DNA from: Candidatus Thermokryptus mobilis
Lineage (GTDB): Bacteria; Bacteroidota; Ignavibacteria; Kryptoniales; Kryptoniaceae
Reading direction: 5' to 3'
DNA: 64,000 nt
Assembly (NCBI RefSeq): GCF_900070205.1
Contig: NZ_FAOO01000005.1
Span: forward strand, 4,512 to 68,511
Below are positions 45,775 to 55,370 of the stretch, piece by piece (the first letter of the stretch is position 1; every line of letters begins with the position of its first letter). The translations under genes and the position numbers were made by a program. Below the pieces are notes generated by a model. It saw only the letters and a list, made by a program, of their open reading frames with translations. It did no database searches and had not been told where the DNA came from.

Positions 45775-48066
45775 TTATCCTCGTCCGTCAACTCTTTCCT
45801 TTTCAATCGCCTCCACAACAGCAATAGCTGCCATGTTGACTATCTCACTGACCTCGGCACCCGTTTGAAGCACATGAACTGGTTTCTTCATCCCCATAAG
45901 TATAGGACCAATTACATCAGCGCCACCAATTCTATAGACAAGTTTATAAGCGATGTTAGCTGAGTTCAGGTCTGGGAATATCAGAACATTGGCTGGACCT
46001 TTGCCTTTAAGAGTTGAGAACGGATACATTTCATCAATTATCTCTGGAACGACAGCGGTATCTGCCTGCATTTCCCCATCAACGATTAAGTCAGGGGCTT
46101 TTTGCCGTATGATTTCAACCGCCTTTTTAACCTTAAGCGAATACGGGTTCTCGGTGCTTCCGAAGTTACTAAACGAAAGCAAAGCCACAACCGGCTCAAT
46201 ATTAAATCTCCTTGCCGTCTCAGCCGAAGCTATCGCAATTTCGGCGAGTTCCTCCGGTGTTGGATCAATATTTACGGTCGTATCAGCAAAGAAAAATGTC
46301 CCCTTCTTTGTAATCATTATGTAAAGACCCGAAACCCGTGTAAATCTCTCATCCATTCGTATTATTTGAAGCGCTGGGCGAATTGTGTCCGGATAGTGAG
46401 ATGTCAAACCAGATATCAAACCATCCGCATCACCCATTCTAACCATCATTGAGCCGAAATAATTTGGCAAAGTCATAATTTTATACGCTTCTTTCAATGT
46501 TACACCCTTGCGCTGACGCAAACGATAATACTCTTGAACATATTCTTCAAATCTCGGATACTTCATCGGTTCAACGATTTGAATCTCTTTCAAACTTAAT
46601 TTATTTTCCTCTATCCTTTGCCTTATCACATTTTCAGAACCAATCAAAATTGGCTTCGCTATTCCCTCATCAATGAGGATTTGACTTGCTTTCAAGATTT
46701 TCACCTCTTCTCCTTCAGGGAAAACGATTCTCTTTGGATTTCTCTTAGCTATAGCAAATATCGGTCTCATTATTTCCCTTGAGATACCAAGACGAACCTC
46801 AAGTTGATGTTTATATTCCTCCCAATCTTTTATTTCAACTCTTGCGACACCGCTTTCAATTGCTGCCTTAGCCACGGCTGGCGCAACCCAAGTTAAAACT
46901 CTTGGATCAAACGGCTTAGGGATTATGTAATTTCTTCCAAATTCAATTTTCTCTCCACCATAAGCCCTTATCACGGAATCCGGAACATCTTGCTTCGCAA
47001 GTTGTGCCAGTGCACGAGCAGCAGCAAGTTTCATCTCCTCGTTTATAGACCTTGCCCTAACATCAAGCGCCCCTCTAAATATAAATGGAAAACCAAGGAC
47101 ATTGTTAACTTGATTCGGATAATCTGACCTTCCAGTTGCCATTATGATATCGTCTCTTGCCTCAATTGCATCTTCATAGGAAATTTCTGGATCCGGGTTC
47201 GCCATTGCGAAAACAATCGGATTGTCAGCCATCGTTTTAAGCATTTCCTTCGTAACGACATTTCCAACTGAAAGTCCAACGAAAACATCCGCCCCAACAA
47301 GCGCATCTTTAAGCGTTGCTCCATCGGAAAATTTATCTGTCGCAAATTCTTCCTTGTAAGGATTCATATCCTCTTTTCTTCCCTTGTAAATAACACCCTT
47401 CCTATCGCACATAACTATATTTTCCTTTTTAACCCCGAGCAATACATAAAACCTGGCACAAGCAATCGCAGATGCGCCCGCGCCGTTAAAGACGACCTTA
47501 ACTTCATCAATTTTTTTACCAGCAAGCTCAAGTGCATTCAAAAGCGCAGCTCCACTTATTATCGCAGTCCCATGCTGGTCATCGTGAAAAACGGGGATAT
47601 TCATCCTTTTTTTCAACTCTTCCTCAATGTAAAAGCATTCCGGCGCCTTGATATCTTCAAGGTTTATCCCCCCAAATGTCGGTTCAAGCGAAGCAATTAT
47701 CTCAATCAACTTATCAGGGTCTTTCTCGTTTATTTCAATATCAATCGCATCAATATCAGCAAATCTCTTGAAAAGGACCGCTTTCCCCTCCATCACTGGC
47801 TTTCCAGCAAGAGCCCCGATGTCCCCAAGCCCCAAAACCGCTGTCCCGTTTGAAATAACCGCAACAAAATTCCCCTTCATTGTATACTCATACGCAAGGT
47901 CAGGATTCTTATAAATCTCCCTGCACGGCTCCGCAACCCCAGGTGTATAAGCAAGCGAAAGGTCCCTTTGCGTCAAACACGGTTTTGAAGGAATAACTTC
48001 AAGTTTACCTTTCCTCCCTTTACTGTGATACTCAAGAGCTTCCTCACGACGAACTTTGACTCCCAT
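45775..48066 (-). CDS. maeB: NADP-dependent malic enzyme with phosphotransacetylase-like domain
   Basis: Decarboxylates malate to pyruvate. The 763-residue MaeB-type fusion has the malic enzyme domain first ([60 protein letters not shown], the NAD(P) site [20 protein letters not shown]). A C-terminal Pta-like domain follows ([48 protein letters not shown]), which in this class binds acetyl-CoA as an allosteric signal. A good SD (GGGGAGG) lies before the start. Confidence 0.95.
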   Translation of the reverse strand: MGVKVRREEALEYHSKGRKGKLEVIPSKPCLTQRDLSLAYTPGVAEPCREIYKNPDLAYEYTMKGNFVAVISNGTAVLGLGDIGALAGKPVMEGKAVLFKRFADIDAIDIEINEKDPDKLIEIIASLEPTFGGINLEDIKAPECFYIEEELKKRMNIPVFHDDQHGTAIISGAALLNALELAGKKIDEVKVVFNGAGASAIACARFYVLLGVKKENIVMCDRKGVIYKGRKEDMNPYKEEFATDKFSDGATLKDALVGADVFVGLSVGNVVTKEMLKTMADNPIVFAMANPDPEISYEDAIEARDDIIMATGRSDYPNQVNNVLGFPFIFRGALDVRARSINEEMKLAAARALAQLAKQDVPDSVIRAYGGEKIEFGRNYIIPKPFDPRVLTWVAPAVAKAAIESGVARVEIKDWEEYKHQLEVRLGISREIMRPIFAIAKRNPKRIVFPEGEEVKILKASQILIDEGIAKPILIGSENVIRQRIEENKLSLKEIQIVEPMKYPRFEEYVQEYYRLRQRKGVTLKEAYKIMTLPNYFGSMMVRMGDADGLISGLTSHYPDTIRPALQIIRMDERFTRVSGLYIMITKKGTFFFADTTVNIDPTPEELAEIAIASAETARRFNIEPVVALLSFSNFGSTENPYSLKVKKAVEIIRQKAPDLIVDGEMQADTAVVPEIIDEMYPFSTLKGKGPANVLIFPDLNSANIAYKLVYRIGGADVIGPILMGMKKPVHVLQTGAEVSEIVNMAAIAVVEAIEKERVDGRG

Positions 48067-48186
48067 AGTAAGGTCCTCCCCTTTAAAATTTGTTTTTAAG
48101 ATGTGCGAGGTGCTTCTTTAAATTTTTCAAATCTTTTTCCATTTCCTGCGAAATTATATTTTTCATAGATAATTTATCAAATCAAT

Positions 48187-49515
48187 TCATCTCTTCAAAA
48201 CTATCTTTGCCCTTGTAAAAGTCGTGTCAATAGAAACAACTTTATCAGCATCAGCAATGTAAATCATACCATATTTTAAATCAATGCTCCTCGGAAATTT
48301 CAACCCGCCAAATTCATCTGCCTCAAAAGTTTTTTCAACTTTTTCACCCCTGACCTTAACGACAGCTTTAAGCCCAACATCGGCAACATAAATTGAATTT
48401 GAAACGGAATCATATTTCAAATCCACGGGAGCGACAAATTGACCTTTGATGCTTCTTAAAAATTTATTTGAACTTTTTGAATAAACAGCTATATGACCAA
48501 GCGTCGGATCAGCACAATAAATGTTGTATTTATCAGAAGCTATAGCAGTTGGAAATTTCAAATTTTCTGGATCTGTAAATGATGACATCAATCTGAAATC
48601 GCGATTGAAAATTTTAATTGCCGATCCATCAATTACATAAATCCTTTCCGCATCAGCATAGATATAATTGGGCATCTTGACCATAAACTGAGCCACTTGT
48701 AAAGTTCTCTTTGGGTAAACCACAATTATCTTGTCAATATCACCGATGTATAAACCATCGTCATGATACATCAACCCACCGCACCATCTCAAATAAGTGA
48801 ATTTGTTCAATAGATTTCCCCCGGTATCAATTACTTGAACATGGGAATAAACATCGCTTGAAAGAGCAAATCTTGCACTATCAATTATGGCGATTGAGCT
48901 TATGTGATCTATTATCGGCTCCTTGAGCTTTTTCAAATCGTCAATGCTTTTATACCTCTCATTTGAAGAAATTATGAAATAATCAAATTCGGTTTTCCCC
49001 TCACTAACGCCGATCACGATATAACCCGACCCAAAATACAGCTTCTCCTCAAGATACTTCTTTTTGTTGAAGTAAATAGAATATCTACCGTTGGAGACAA
49101 CCACCTCAATCGTGTTAAAATTTCTTCGCGAATCCGGGAGCGAGACGAACTTATTTATTTTCTCATCACCGTTAAGCCCAATTAAACCGGTGTAAAGTGC
49201 ATTTTTATAAAACTTCACGAAATTCCCCGTCATCCATGTGAAGATATCATACAGGTTAAACATCAAAATCATGTTTTCCCCTGAGAAACTCAAATTTATC
49301 CTATAATTTGACCTTGGCGGAATTATAAAGTTCAAGCCGATATAGTTTGTCTTGCCTATGGCTGAAGACACCAAACGTCCCTTTTCAACTCGCCACTTCC
49401 CTGAAATCTCAATCCACTCGCTTTTCAAACTCCCGGAGAAATCATCCGAGAACCATATGTTTTGTGAGATCAATTCGGTACACAGGATTAAAAGCGGGAG
49501 AAAAAATTTTGACAT
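48187..49515 (-). CDS. Exported beta-propeller (NHL-like) protein with N-terminal jellyroll
   Basis: A protein of about 442 residues with a signal peptide (FFLPLLILCTELISQ). Residues about 20-190 look like a concanavalin/DUF1080-type sandwich (WFSDDFSGSLKSEWIEISGK, WRVEKGRLVSS). The rest is a six-bladed NHL-type propeller whose blades repeat the pattern x-I-Y-(V/C)-A-D-x: NIYCADPTLGHIAVYSKSSN, SIYVADVGLKAVVKVRG, MIYIADADKVVSID. Probably a periplasmic or surface binding protein; ligand unknown. No enzyme motif seen. Confidence 0.7.
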   Translation of the reverse strand: MSKFFLPLLILCTELISQNIWFSDDFSGSLKSEWIEISGKWRVEKGRLVSSAIGKTNYIGLNFIIPPRSNYRINLSFSGENMILMFNLYDIFTWMTGNFVKFYKNALYTGLIGLNGDEKINKFVSLPDSRRNFNTIEVVVSNGRYSIYFNKKKYLEEKLYFGSGYIVIGVSEGKTEFDYFIISSNERYKSIDDLKKLKEPIIDHISSIAIIDSARFALSSDVYSHVQVIDTGGNLLNKFTYLRWCGGLMYHDDGLYIGDIDKIIVVYPKRTLQVAQFMVKMPNYIYADAERIYVIDGSAIKIFNRDFRLMSSFTDPENLKFPTAIASDKYNIYCADPTLGHIAVYSKSSNKFLRSIKGQFVAPVDLKYDSVSNSIYVADVGLKAVVKVRGEKVEKTFEADEFGGLKFPRSIDLKYGMIYIADADKVVSIDTTFTRAKIVLKR

Positions 49516-49580
49516 CTTCACTTGTTTCCGAAGTTATTTTTTGCCATCTATCGTTAAAATGCTGAAAAAATGTGATAAAT

Positions 49581-50369
49581 TCAAGCCAAAGATGGGTCAA
49601 TTAGTCCAAGTTTTATCAAAGCGTTATAAGCAGCTGACTTTTCTGCTTCCTTCTTACTTTTGCCAGTTCCAATTCCCACAACTTCTCCCCCGAGTAAAAC
49701 TTCAACAGTGAAAGTTCGCTCGTGCTCTGGACCCTCAATCTTTACAACTCTATAACTTACATCAAGATTAACCTTGTGGGAGTACTCAATCAGTATGCTT
49801 TTGTAATGCTCCCTTGTCGTCTCATAAAATTTTGCGTCAAATTCGCCGATTTGTTCCTTAAAAACCCGTGTTAGAAAAGTTTTCACCGCTTCAAATCCAG
49901 AGTCAAGATAGATAGCAGCAACTACAGCCTCAAAAGTATCAGCAAGTAGGGAATTATACCCTTGCATAAGTGCCCTTCGTGCGGAATGGCTTAAAAGTAT
50001 GAACTCGTCAAGTTTGAGCAAGTATGCATACTTTATCAAAATTCCCTTATTTATTACACGAGACCGCAGGCGCGTCAACCTCCCCTCCGACGCCTGCGGA
50101 TACGCTTTATAAAGCAATTCCCCAGCAACAAGATTTAAAATTGAATCACCCAGAAATTCAAGCCGTTCATTTGATTCAAGCCGTAGCTTGAACTTATTTT
50201 TCGCTATCGGCACAAAAGAACGATGAGTCAACGCCTGAACAAAAATATCCCTATTTTTTATCTTCAACCCGAGAATTTTTTCAAGCTCCTTGAACTTCTC
50301 ATCGCTTATTATATCAACCTTCGGCTTAAAAAGCGATTTTAACTTTCGTATTAAACCTAACAAAATCAC
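49581..50369 (-). CDS. rnc: Ribonuclease III
   Basis: Double-strand-specific RNase for rRNA and mRNA processing. The 262-residue product has the signature NERLEFLGDSILNLVAGELL with catalytic acids, and LLADTFEAVVAAIYLDSGFE holding the second metal site. The C-terminal dsRNA-binding domain (KSILIEYSHKVNLDVSYRVV, GGEVVGIGTGKSKKEAEKSA) is complete. It ends the fatty-acid cluster, overlapping fabF by 4 bases, the common fabF-rnc arrangement. A GC-rich inverted repeat lies within the coding sequence. Confidence 0.96.
   Translation of the reverse strand: MILLGLIRKLKSLFKPKVDIISDEKFKELEKILGLKIKNRDIFVQALTHRSFVPIAKNKFKLRLESNERLEFLGDSILNLVAGELLYKAYPQASEGRLTRLRSRVINKGILIKYAYLLKLDEFILLSHSARRALMQGYNSLLADTFEAVVAAIYLDSGFEAVKTFLTRVFKEQIGEFDAKFYETTREHYKSILIEYSHKVNLDVSYRVVKIEGPEHERTFTVEVLLGGEVVGIGTGKSKKEAEKSAAYNALIKLGLIDPSLA
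50064..50099. repeat. GC-rich inverted repeat within rnc
   Basis: CCGCAGGCG (50064-50072) and CGCCTGCGG (50091-50099) are a perfect 9-bp inverted repeat with an 18-base loop, lying in the RNase III coding sequence. It is clearly more GC-rich than the rest of the gene. It could fold in the mRNA and be an RNase III target, or be a small palindromic insertion kept in frame. Confidence 0.6.
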
Positions 50370-51619
50370 TCTTCAAACTTTTTGAAAACTATTGAAACAT
50401 TGTGACCACCAAAACCAAAAGAATTTGAAATCGCTGCTTTTACTTCTCTATCTATCGCCTTGTTCGGAACATAAAACAGATCGCATTCTGGATCAGGATA
50501 CTCATAATTTATCGTCGGATGAATCTTTCCGGTGGTGATTGAAAGTATTGTAGCTATTGCCTCAACAGCACCTGCTGCGCCGAGTAGATGCCCTATCATT
50601 GACTTTGTTGAATTAACAGCAAGTTTATAAGCGTGTTCCCCGAAGACGGTTTTTATCGCCTGTGTCTCGTTCTTATCATTCTCTTTCGTTGAAGTTCCAT
50701 GAGCGTTTATGTAATCAATATCCCCGGGCAAAAGCCCAGCATCTTTTAAAGCCATAGACATTGACCTTACCGCACCTTCGCCGTTTGGAGCTGGCGCTGT
50801 TATATGATATGCATCCGCTGTAAGACCAAAACCAGCAACCTCTGCATAAATTTTCGCTCCACGATTTAAAGCATGTTCAAGCGATTCAAGTATTAAAGTT
50901 CCAGCTCCCTCACCCATAACAAAACCATCACGCTCCGCATCAAAAGGTCTACTTGCTTTCTCAGGGGCATCATTTCTTGTTGAAAGAGCTCTCATAGCGT
51001 TGAAAGAACCAACCCCCATAGGGCAAATCGCAGATTCTGCCCCACCAGTTATTACGACATCAGCAAGACCGCGCTCAATCAACATAACCGCATCGGTAAT
51101 AGAATTTGCGGAACTTGCACAAGCTGAAACAGTTGCATAGTTTGGCCCTTTATATCCATATCGGATTGAAATATAACCTGCTACTATATCAATTATCATC
51201 ATCGTAACGGTAAAAGGACTTATATGTCTCGGTGACCCAGTTTTAAAAAGAAGCTCATGTTGAGTGTGATATGTCCACATTCCACCGATACCTGAGGAAT
51301 AAACTACAGCGACTCTTTCTTTATCTATTTTTGAATCTGAGTTAAGACCTGCATCTTGAATAGCCATTTCAGTCGCTGCCATCGCAAATTGAGTGAATAT
51401 GTCCATTCGTTGCGCAAGCTTTCTGTCCATGTAATTCAACGGGTCAAAATTCTTTACCTCAGCTGCAAACTTCGTTGCAAAATTTGTCGTATCAAACTTT
51501 GTTATATATCCAACTCCACTTTTCCCATCAAGCAGGTTTTTCCAAAATTCTTCAATTGTTAATCCAACTGGCGATATTACGCCCATTCCAGTTACGACGA
51601 CCCTTTTACGGTTTCGCAT
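50366..51619 (-). CDS. fabF: 3-oxoacyl-ACP synthase II
   Basis: Condensing enzyme of fatty-acid elongation. The 417-residue KAS II has RVVVTGMGVISPVGLTIEEF at the start, nucleophile Cys in TVSACASSANSITDAVMLIE, then the two His in NAHGTSTKENDKNE and STKSMIGHLLGAAGAVEAIA, and a C-terminal SNSFGFGGHNVSIVF. It follows acpP after a terminator-like hairpin, so its expression may depend on read-through. It overlaps rnc by 4 bases. Confidence 0.96.
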   Translation of the reverse strand: MRNRKRVVVTGMGVISPVGLTIEEFWKNLLDGKSGVGYITKFDTTNFATKFAAEVKNFDPLNYMDRKLAQRMDIFTQFAMAATEMAIQDAGLNSDSKIDKERVAVVYSSGIGGMWTYHTQHELLFKTGSPRHISPFTVTMMIIDIVAGYISIRYGYKGPNYATVSACASSANSITDAVMLIERGLADVVITGGAESAICPMGVGSFNAMRALSTRNDAPEKASRPFDAERDGFVMGEGAGTLILESLEHALNRGAKIYAEVAGFGLTADAYHITAPAPNGEGAVRSMSMALKDAGLLPGDIDYINAHGTSTKENDKNETQAIKTVFGEHAYKLAVNSTKSMIGHLLGAAGAVEAIATILSITTGKIHPTINYEYPDPECDLFYVPNKAIDREVKAAISNSFGFGGHNVSIVFKKFEE

Positions 51620-51644
51620 AATTTGTTACTTAACTTTTGTTTTA

Positions 51645-51675
51645 ACAAAAAACAAGGGGCGATTTAAATCGCCCC
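51645..51675 (-). terminator. Hairpin with T-run between acpP and fabF
   Basis: GGGGCGATTT (51656-51665) and AAATCGCCCC (51666-51675) are perfectly self-complementary. On the minus strand the stem is followed by TTGTTTTTTGTT. A partial terminator here would raise acpP mRNA above fabF-rnc, as expected for the very abundant carrier protein. Confidence 0.7.
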
Positions 51676-51683
51676 CGCAGTAA

Positions 51684-51923
51684 TTACGCTTGCCCAAGCT
51701 TTTGCTTCAAATAATTGATAGCATCGCCAACTGTTCTTATCTTCTCAGCATCTTCATCTGGAACCTGAATCCCAAATTCCTTCTCAAATTCCATCACAAG
51801 CTCAACCGTGTCAAGCGAATCAGCACCAAGATCATTGATAAAAGACGCCTCCGGCACTACCTTATCCTCACTCACATTAAGCTTATTCACGATTATCTGC
51901 TTGACCTTTGCTTCAATGTCCAT
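51684..51923 (-). CDS. acpP: Acyl carrier protein
   Basis: A 79-residue acidic protein. [20 protein letters not shown] contains the 4'-phosphopantetheine attachment Ser (D-S-L). [20 protein letters not shown] opens the four-helix bundle. SD AAAGGAGG lies before the ATG. It stands between fabG and fabF in the usual order. Confidence 0.97.
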   Translation of the reverse strand: MDIEAKVKQIIVNKLNVSEDKVVPEASFINDLGADSLDTVELVMEFEKEFGIQVPDEDAEKIRTVGDAINYLKQKLGQA

Positions 51924-51956
51924 TTCTGTCCTCCTTTTTGTTTTTTTATTTTCTTG

Positions 51957-52703
51957 TTATGCGGTCAAACCACCATCAACGACAATTACTTGCCCGGTTA
52001 TATAATCTGCTTCATGGGAAGCGAGAAATTTAACGACATAAGCTATTTCCTCCGGCTTTGCAATCCTCTTGGCAGGAATAAGCTCAAATAGACGCTTTTT
52101 TTGCTCTTCACTTAATTTTTCGGTCATCTCGGTCTCTACATAACCTGGTGCAACAACATTGACCTGTATGTTTCTTGAAGCTACTTCCTTTGCAAGTGCC
52201 TTCGTAAAACCGATTATCCCAGCCTTTGAAGCAGCGTAATTTGCCTGCCCAGGATTACCAATTAAACCCACAACTGAAGCGATGTTTATTATCTTGCCCG
52301 ACCTCTGACTTATCATATGCTTTATAGCTGCCTTAGTAAAGTTAAAAACACCTTTTAAATTTGTCTCAATAACCTCATCCCAATCCTCTTCGCTCATCCT
52401 AAGTAAAAGATTATCACGAGTTATTCCTGCGTTATTAATAAGTATATCAATTTTGCCAAAATTTTTCAAGACCTCATCAACAACCCTTTGAGCATCTTCA
52501 AACTTTGCCGAATCGGCTTGAATCGCCAACGCTTTTGAATTCATATTTAAAATTTCATTGACAAGTTCCTGTGCTTGTGCGGAGGAGCTTTTATAAGTTA
52601 TCGCGATTGAGCATCCTTCCAAAGCAAGTGCCTTAGCGATCGCCCTTCCGATTCCCCTTGAACCGCCAGTGATTATAGCTACCTTATCCTTTAAAGACGC
52701 CAT
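51957..52703 (-). CDS. fabG: 3-oxoacyl-ACP reductase
   Basis: NADPH-dependent ketoreductase of fatty-acid synthesis. The 248-residue SDR protein has VAIITGGSRGIGRAIAKALA, ILINNAGITRDNLLLRMSEE, catalytic Ser in IINIASVVGLIGNPGQ, Tyr and Lys in ANYAASKAGIIGFTKALA, and NVVAPGYVETEMTEKL. C-terminal GQVIVVDGGLTA is standard. It follows the DUF3109-like gene by 9 bases. Confidence 0.96.
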   Translation of the reverse strand: MASLKDKVAIITGGSRGIGRAIAKALALEGCSIAITYKSSSAQAQELVNEILNMNSKALAIQADSAKFEDAQRVVDEVLKNFGKIDILINNAGITRDNLLLRMSEEDWDEVIETNLKGVFNFTKAAIKHMISQRSGKIINIASVVGLIGNPGQANYAASKAGIIGFTKALAKEVASRNIQVNVVAPGYVETEMTEKLSEEQKKRLFELIPAKRIAKPEEIAYVVKFLASHEADYITGQVIVVDGGLTA

Positions 52704-52712
52704 AAAAATCCC

Positions 52713-53351
52713 TTATTTATTTTTTAGTTTCTTCCATTCATCGTAAATCCTCAACAACTCAGCATATCCATCCTCACCAAGGACATAGATAAATTCATCC
52801 TTGCATATCTCAATTACTGGTCCAGCGTGGTTATGTGTTGCTCTTAATCCACAATATGGTAGATCTTCAGCGTGATCATCATCATAAGTTAAAGCGCCCT
52901 CCCAGAAAGTTAAAGGATAAATACAGCAATAAAACGGCTTCAAAGCCCATTGATGCATACCGCTATTCACAGCGCTAACTTGCAGAACACAATATCCTTC
53001 TTTTGTTAAAAAAACGCATTTATCATTGTAAACATTCGTGCCGACACATTTGCCTGAGGGAAAATCCGGGTCTTCCCATTCCTCTTTCTCAAACCAGAGC
53101 TCAACATCTTTTGGTTGTGTTTCATCCATAAACTTTAAAATCAAGTCCTTATGCGCCAAAATTTTCTCCCGTTCCTTTAAATCCACATAAACTCCCCAGT
53201 AACAACAATTAGCGCGACAAACTGGAACATTGCAAAACGGGACAAATCCAGCACTGAAAACGATCGTATCTATTTTAAAATTCTTGACATAGACAAATTT
53301 ACCTTGAAATGCGCCCCTTTCGGGTTCAACACCGACATTTAGCTCGCTCAT
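52713..53351 (-). CDS. Cys-rich DUF3109-like protein in the fatty-acid cluster
   Basis: A 212-residue soluble protein rich in Cys: VPFCNVPVCRANCCYWGVYV, then SGKCVGTNVYNDKCVFL, GYCVLQ, FYCCIYPLTFWEG and LPYCGLRATHN. WGVYVDLKEREKILAHKDLI and DPDFPSGKCVGT are phrases of the DUF3109 family, a relative of YkgJ-type proteins that bind iron or zinc through clustered Cys. Biochemical role unknown. It sits between fabD (4-base overlap) and fabG, so it must be made with lipid-synthesis enzymes. There is no signal peptide. Confidence 0.75.
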   Translation of the reverse strand: MSELNVGVEPERGAFQGKFVYVKNFKIDTIVFSAGFVPFCNVPVCRANCCYWGVYVDLKEREKILAHKDLILKFMDETQPKDVELWFEKEEWEDPDFPSGKCVGTNVYNDKCVFLTKEGYCVLQVSAVNSGMHQWALKPFYCCIYPLTFWEGALTYDDDHAEDLPYCGLRATHNHAGPVIEICKDEFIYVLGEDGYAELLRIYDEWKKLKNK

Positions 53352-54271
53352 ACAAGCCCATCTTTTAAATTTTGTATATCGCTGAGTTTGTCAAAGCCGG
53401 CAACTTCAACATCTTCAAGCGTTCTTTTTATCAAACCTTGAAGGACCTTCCCCGGTCCAATTTCATAAAACTTCACAGCCCCGTCAGAGCGCATGTTTAG
53501 GATTGTCTGCGTCCAGAGAACTGGTTTCGTGATTTGAAGGTAAAGAAGGTCTTTTATTTCTTCGGCTTCAAATGTCGGTTTAGCAGTTACATTGAAATAG
53601 ACGGGGATTTTTGGTTTTCTAAATTTTACCTCATCAAGGATTTTTTTGAGTTCATCTTTCGCACTTTCCATAAGTGGGGAATGGAAAGCGCCACTTACAA
53701 CAAGTTCCTTCACCATTTTCGCACCCTCACGCTTTGCAATTTCCATCGCCATCTTTACCGCCCCAACCTCCCCAGAGATAACCACTTGACCTATAGCATT
53801 AAAATTAGCCGGCTGAACTATTCCATCTTTAACCTCCTCGCATATTTTTTTAACTTTTTCATCATCAAGCCCAACAATTGCTGCCATCGTCCCTGGGTTC
53901 TGCTCCCCGGCTTTTTGCATCAATTCACCACGAACTTTTACAATCATAAGAGCTGTTTCAAAATCTAAAGCATCTGCATAGACAAGAGCTGAATATTCCC
54001 CAAGCGAATGCCCCGCTGCCATATCCGCTTTTAACTTACCCTCAAGAAGTTTTGAAACAACATAACTATGGACAAAAATCGCTGGTTGCGTTATCCTCGT
54101 CTGCTTAAGCAATTCCTCTGGTCCTTCAAAACAAATTTTCTTCAACTCAAAACCAAGAATTTCCTCCGCTCTGTCATAAATTTCTTTAACTAAACTATTC
54201 CCCTCATATAAATCTTTTCCCATGCCGACATATTGAGATGCTTGACCCGGAAAAACAAAAGCGATTTTCAT
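53348..54271 (-). CDS. fabD: Malonyl-CoA:ACP transacylase
   Basis: Loads malonate onto ACP. The 307-residue product has FPGQASQYVGMGKDLYEGNS, nucleophile Ser in AAGHSLGEYSALVYADALDF, Arg in KVRGELMQKAGEQNPGTMAA, and active-site His in VSGAFHSPLMESAKDEL. FYEIGPGKVLQGLIKRT closes the fold. It overlaps fabH by 4 bases upstream and the DUF3109-like gene by 4 bases downstream. Confidence 0.96.
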   Translation of the reverse strand: MKIAFVFPGQASQYVGMGKDLYEGNSLVKEIYDRAEEILGFELKKICFEGPEELLKQTRITQPAIFVHSYVVSKLLEGKLKADMAAGHSLGEYSALVYADALDFETALMIVKVRGELMQKAGEQNPGTMAAIVGLDDEKVKKICEEVKDGIVQPANFNAIGQVVISGEVGAVKMAMEIAKREGAKMVKELVVSGAFHSPLMESAKDELKKILDEVKFRKPKIPVYFNVTAKPTFEAEEIKDLLYLQITKPVLWTQTILNMRSDGAVKFYEIGPGKVLQGLIKRTLEDVEVAGFDKLSDIQNLKDGLV

Positions 54272-55368
54272 TTAGCGACATTGTTCTTTATTTTCAATTC
54301 CTCCGGTATCTCAAACCTTCTTGAATCCATCTCCTCGCAATATCTTGCGACATCTGGTCTTGGTTGCGGAGGATTTGGAAGCGACCATCTCATCAAAACA
54401 GCTCCCCAAGTGTAACCAGCACCAAAGGCAGACATAACTATTCTCTGCCCAGGTTTAAGTTTTCCACATTCCCAATACTCTGACAGACAAAGTGGAATTG
54501 TTGCAGCTGTGGTATTTCCGTATCTATCTATGTTTATCATCACCTTTGAAAGATCAAGCCCCATTCTTTCAGCTGTAGCCGTAATAATTCTCAAATTCGC
54601 CTGATGTGGAACAAGCCAATCTATATCATCTCCCCTTAACCCATTTCTTTCAACTATCTCGGCAGAAACATCCGCCATTCCGACAACAGCAACTTTAAAA
54701 ACAGCTCTTCCATCTTGATAAATGTAATGCATTTTTTTATCAACTGTTTCGTAGGTTGGCGGATTTAAACTCCCACCCCCTGGCATGTAAAGATATTTTC
54801 CACCGGTTCCATCCATATAAAAAATATGGTCAAGTATTCCATACTCAGGGTCGTCGCTTGGTTCAAGCAAAACTGCCCCGGCACCATCTCCAAAAAGAAC
54901 ACAGGTGTTTCTATCCGTATAATCAACAATTGCGCTCATCTTGTCAGCGCCAACCACAAGAACTTTATTATAATTTCCTGATTCAATAAACTGCGCCCCT
55001 GTGATCAAAGCATAAATAAAGCCAGAACAAGCAGCTGATAGATCAAATCCCCAAGCCCTCTTCAAACCAAGCTTCTCTTGAATAACCGCAGCAGTTGACG
55101 GAAAGAACATATCAGGTGTAACCGTCGCAACTACTATAACTTCAATATCTTCCGGTCCAACACCGCTATTTTCAAACAATCTCTTTATCGCCTCAACCGC
55201 AAGGTCAGATGTTGCTCCCTTCTCAAGAATTCTCCTCTCTCTTATCCCAGTTCTCGTCCTTATCCATTCATCGCTTGTATCAACCATCTTTTCAAGATCA
55301 AAATTTGAAAGAACTTTCTCAGGAACATAATGACCAACAGCAGTTATAGTTGCTCTCCGTTGCCCCAA
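54268..55368 (-). CDS. fabH: 3-oxoacyl-ACP synthase III with C-terminal extension
   Basis: Starts fatty-acid synthesis by condensing an acyl-CoA with malonyl-ACP. The triad is visible: Cys in FDLSAACSGFIYALITGAQF, His in WLVPHQANLRIITATAERMG, Asn in DRYGNTTAATIPLCLSEYWE. The family usually ends soon after GAGYTWGAVLMRW; this 366-residue version carries some 35 extra residues, Pro-rich then charged (SLPNPPQPRPDVARYCEEMD). Role of the tail unknown. It lies 2 bases after plsX. Confidence 0.95.
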   Translation of the reverse strand: MGQRRATITAVGHYVPEKVLSNFDLEKMVDTSDEWIRTRTGIRERRILEKGATSDLAVEAIKRLFENSGVGPEDIEVIVVATVTPDMFFPSTAAVIQEKLGLKRAWGFDLSAACSGFIYALITGAQFIESGNYNKVLVVGADKMSAIVDYTDRNTCVLFGDGAGAVLLEPSDDPEYGILDHIFYMDGTGGKYLYMPGGGSLNPPTYETVDKKMHYIYQDGRAVFKVAVVGMADVSAEIVERNGLRGDDIDWLVPHQANLRIITATAERMGLDLSKVMINIDRYGNTTAATIPLCLSEYWECGKLKPGQRIVMSAFGAGYTWGAVLMRWSLPNPPQPRPDVARYCEEMDSRRFEIPEELKIKNNVAK

Positions 55369-55370
55369 TT

